This document shows, piece by piece, positions 6,527 through 7,495 of a DNA stretch of 7,495 nucleotides. The notes under the pieces are model-generated. The model was not told where the DNA came from. It was given only the letters and a program-made list of their open reading frames with translations, and made no database searches. Made by a program: the position numbers and the translations under genes. How positions within the stretch are numbered: the stretch's first letter is position 1; each line of letters starts with the position of its first letter. The stretch comes from Acidobacteriota bacterium (lineage in GTDB: Bacteria; Acidobacteriota; Vicinamibacteria; Vicinamibacterales; 2-12-FULL-66-21), in contig JACDDJ010000208.1 of NCBI GenBank assembly GCA_013817065.1, forward strand, positions 1 to 7,495, written 5' to 3'.

Positions 6527-7089
6527 CGGGCGTATTCGAAGATCGGCTGCTGCGCGTAATCCTTGAAGCTGGTTCCCTGCTGGTCGCGCCCCGAGAGGAT
6601 CGGATCAGCCACGGGCCATGCCACACCGACATCCGGATCGTTCCACGCGATCGTTCCCTCGGCCGCAGGCGTGTAGTAGCCGGTCTGCTTGTACTGGACT
6701 TCGACGATCTCGCTGATCGCCTGGAATCCGTGCGCAAAGCCGGGGGGGATATAGATCTGCAGCTTGTTGTCGGCACTCAACTCGGCCGCCGTCCAGCCGC
6801 CAAACGTCGGTGATCCGGCGCGCAAGTCGACCGCCACGTCGAAGATGCTGCCGACGGTGCAGCGTACCAGCTTGCCGAGCGGCGCACTGCTGTCCTGGTA
6901 GTGCAATCCGCGCAGCACGCCGCGCGTCGAACGCGAGTGGGAGTCCTGAACGAAGGTGCCTCGAAGGCCGGCGGCAGCAAAGTCGCGCGCGTTCCACGTC
7001 TCGAGGAAAAAGCCCCGCGCGTCGGGGAAGACGCGCGGGTGAATCAACACGACACCGTCGAGCCGCGTCGCCGTTACGGAGAGATGCAT
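6523..7089 (-). CDS. rmlC: dTDP-4-dehydrorhamnose 3,5-epimerase RmlC
   Basis: Encodes 188 residues, the full length of RmlC (also called RfbC). The enzyme is a cytoplasmic cupin dimer that epimerises dTDP-4-keto-6-deoxy-D-glucose at C3 and C5 in dTDP-L-rhamnose synthesis. Landmarks are HPRVFPDARGFFLETW (17-32), FVQDSHSRSTRGVLRGLHYQ (46-65) with catalytic His63, GKLVRC (72-77), FDVAVDLR (83-90), the cupin stretch QIYIPPGFAHGFQ (111-123), VQYKQTGYY (131-139) with the expected catalytic Tyr133, and ILSGRD (164-169), whose Asp169 would complete the His-Asp pair. rmlA, rmlB and rmlD are not in the window. ATG 7089 is the only start consistent with the family N-terminus; two nearby upstream ATGs are out of frame. 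No clear Shine-Dalgarno sequence is visible. Confidence 0.95.
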   Translation of the reverse strand: MHLSVTATRLDGVVLIHPRVFPDARGFFLETWNARDFAAAGLRGTFVQDSHSRSTRGVLRGLHYQDSSAPLGKLVRCTVGSIFDVAVDLRAGSPTFGGWTAAELSADNKLQIYIPPGFAHGFQAISEIVEVQYKQTGYYTPAAEGTIAWNDPDVGVAWPVADPILSGRDQQGTSFKDYAQQPIFEYAR

Positions 7090-7098
7090 TGGTGCATC
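7083..7098. promoter_or_regulatory. Short inverted repeat spanning the rmlC start codon
   Basis: GATGCA (7083-7088) and TGCATC (7093-7098) are perfect reverse complements separated by TTGG. The repeat contains the rmlC ATG (7087-7089 on the - strand), so in the mRNA the start codon would sit in the stem and loop of a small hairpin. A 6-bp stem is weak and can arise by chance. Any effect on translation is inference. Confidence 0.25.
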
Positions 7099-7108
7099 AT
7101 GCTAGCAA

Positions 7109-7119
7109 GCCCTTCGGGC
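7109..7119. other. Short hairpin GCCC-TTC-GGGC in the rmlC leader
   Basis: GCCC (7109-7112) pairs with GGGC (7116-7119) around a 3-base loop, about 20 bp upstream of the rmlC start. It could form in the leader RNA. It lacks a following T-tract, so a terminator or attenuator is not supported. Confidence 0.25.
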
Positions 7120-7152
7120 AACTACCAAACCGCCAACATCCAACCTCCAAAC
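7120..7152 (-). repeat. Degenerate heptamer cluster, - strand orientation
   Basis: Read on the - strand this stretch consists of GTTTGGA, GGTTGGAT, GTTGGCG, GTTTGGTA and GTTG units, clearly related to the GTTGGTA array at 87-134 but diverged in length and base. It lies in the 153-bp spacer upstream of rmlC, with the G-rich strand in the sense direction of rmlC transcription. It faces the similar cluster at 7172-7228 in opposite orientation. Confidence 0.7.
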
Positions 7153-7171
7153 GTGCGGGTGTCGGAATCCT

Positions 7172-7228
7172 GGGAGTTGGAGCCTGGGTTGAGTTGATTG
7201 GTAGTTGGAGGTTGGAGATTGGAAGTTG
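7172..7228 (+). repeat. Degenerate heptamer cluster, + strand orientation
   Basis: On the + strand four contiguous heptamers, ATTGGTA, GTTGGAG, GTTGGAG and ATTGGAA, occupy 7197-7224 and end in GTTG (7225-7228). A further GTTGGAG lies at 7176-7182 within related G/T-rich sequence. Together with the opposite-facing cluster at 7120-7152 it forms an imperfect inverted pair around a centre of about 20 bp. It belongs to the same repeat type as the thiS-thiG array. No gene is seen in this spacer (7090-7242), and I could not support a promoter in it. Confidence 0.7.
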
Positions 7229-7229
7229 C

Positions 7230-7257
7230 GTCACCGTGCGCGTTAGCGCACCGTGAC
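7230..7257. terminator. Near-perfect 12-bp palindrome at the end of the partial - strand gene
   Basis: GTCAC-C-GTGCGC (7230-7241) and GCGCAC-C-GTGAC (7246-7257) pair over 12 positions with a single C-C mismatch, around the loop GTTA that contains the TAA stop (7243-7245). In the RNA of the - strand gene this would be a strong GC-rich hairpin at the very end of the coding region. No U-tract follows, so if it ends transcription or protects the 3' end it does so without the usual intrinsic signal. Confidence 0.4.
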
Positions 7258-7495
7258 CCGCACCACCTTCGCGTGCACGAAGTCGTTGACCGCGGTGCTC
7301 CAGGCAAACACTGCCACGTCGTAGGTCCCGGGGCCGAGGCCCGAGGTCACCAGGTCGAACCCTGCACCGGCGAACCGATCGCCGAAAATCGCGCCGACGT
7401 CGGGACGATGACCGCCATACGTTGCGACGCCGAGGAACGCCGGCGCGTCGTGCCCCTCGCCGCGGACGCGATAGGCCCAGGCATGCACCGTCCTG
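7243..7495 (-). CDS. C-terminal part of a probably secreted beta-domain protein (5' end outside window)
   Basis: About 83 C-terminal residues are visible, open to the right edge and ending at TAA 7243-7245. The segment reads as alternating beta strands: TVHAWAYRV, APAFLGVATYGGHRPDVGAIFG, GFDLVTSGLGPGTYDVAV, FAWSTAVNDF and VVRVTVR at the end. The combination 'HVWAY...FLG.A.YGG.RPDVGA.FG..F...G....-GL.PGTYD..V.A.S......' is one I recognise from C-terminal domains of large exported proteins in acidobacterial genomes, often attached to Ig-like or peptidase domains; this is from memory, not a search. No membrane segment is seen in the visible part. It is not obviously part of the glycan cassette, being separated from rmlC by the repeat-rich spacer. 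Function of the whole protein is unknown. Confidence 0.75.
   Translation of the reverse strand, partial: RTVHAWAYRVRGEGHDAPAFLGVATYGGHRPDVGAIFGDRFAGAGFDLVTSGLGPGTYDVAVFAWSTAVNDFVHAKVVRVTVR

Overview
The window looks like chromosomal DNA from a GC-rich Gram-negative bacterium. The best fit is the Acidobacteriota, perhaps class Vicinamibacteria. This rests on recalled resemblance, not a search: the C-terminal domain of the partial gene at the right edge and the GTTGGTA-type heptamer arrays between genes both look like sequence I associate with that group. No mobile element, tRNA, rRNA or CRISPR array is visible.

The left half (1-4428) runs on the + strand. It opens with the 3' end of thiS (sulfur carrier protein), then a heptamer array, then a complete thiG (thiazole synthase). 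thiG overlaps by 4 bp a 484-residue protein with a helical N-terminal region, a repetitive Ser/Ala/Pro linker and a SAM-dependent methyltransferase domain. About 40 bp further on begins a large polytopic membrane protein of the O-antigen ligase/polymerase (Wzy_C) class with an extra extracytoplasmic C-terminal domain. Thiamine synthesis genes and surface-polysaccharide genes therefore lie in one apparent transcription unit.

The right half (4446-7495) runs on the - strand and converges on the first block across a 17-bp gap. Read in its own direction it holds the end of a probably secreted protein, about 150 bp of heptamer-rich spacer, and a tight cassette rmlC - GT4 glycosyltransferase - GT2 glycosyltransferase joined by two 4-bp ATGA overlaps. 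RmlC makes a dTDP-L-rhamnose precursor and the two transferases would build a glycan, possibly rhamnose-containing.

Together, excluding thiS/thiG and the partial gene, the window is part of a surface polysaccharide locus: sugar-nucleotide synthesis (RmlC), chain assembly (GT4, GT2), possible methyl modification (methyltransferase) and polymerisation or ligation (Wzy_C protein). I see no clearly new system. The most unusual elements are the heptamer arrays, which put stop codons in all three frames in one orientation only, and the TGATG/GTGA mini-ORF, or possible frameshift, in front of the ligase.
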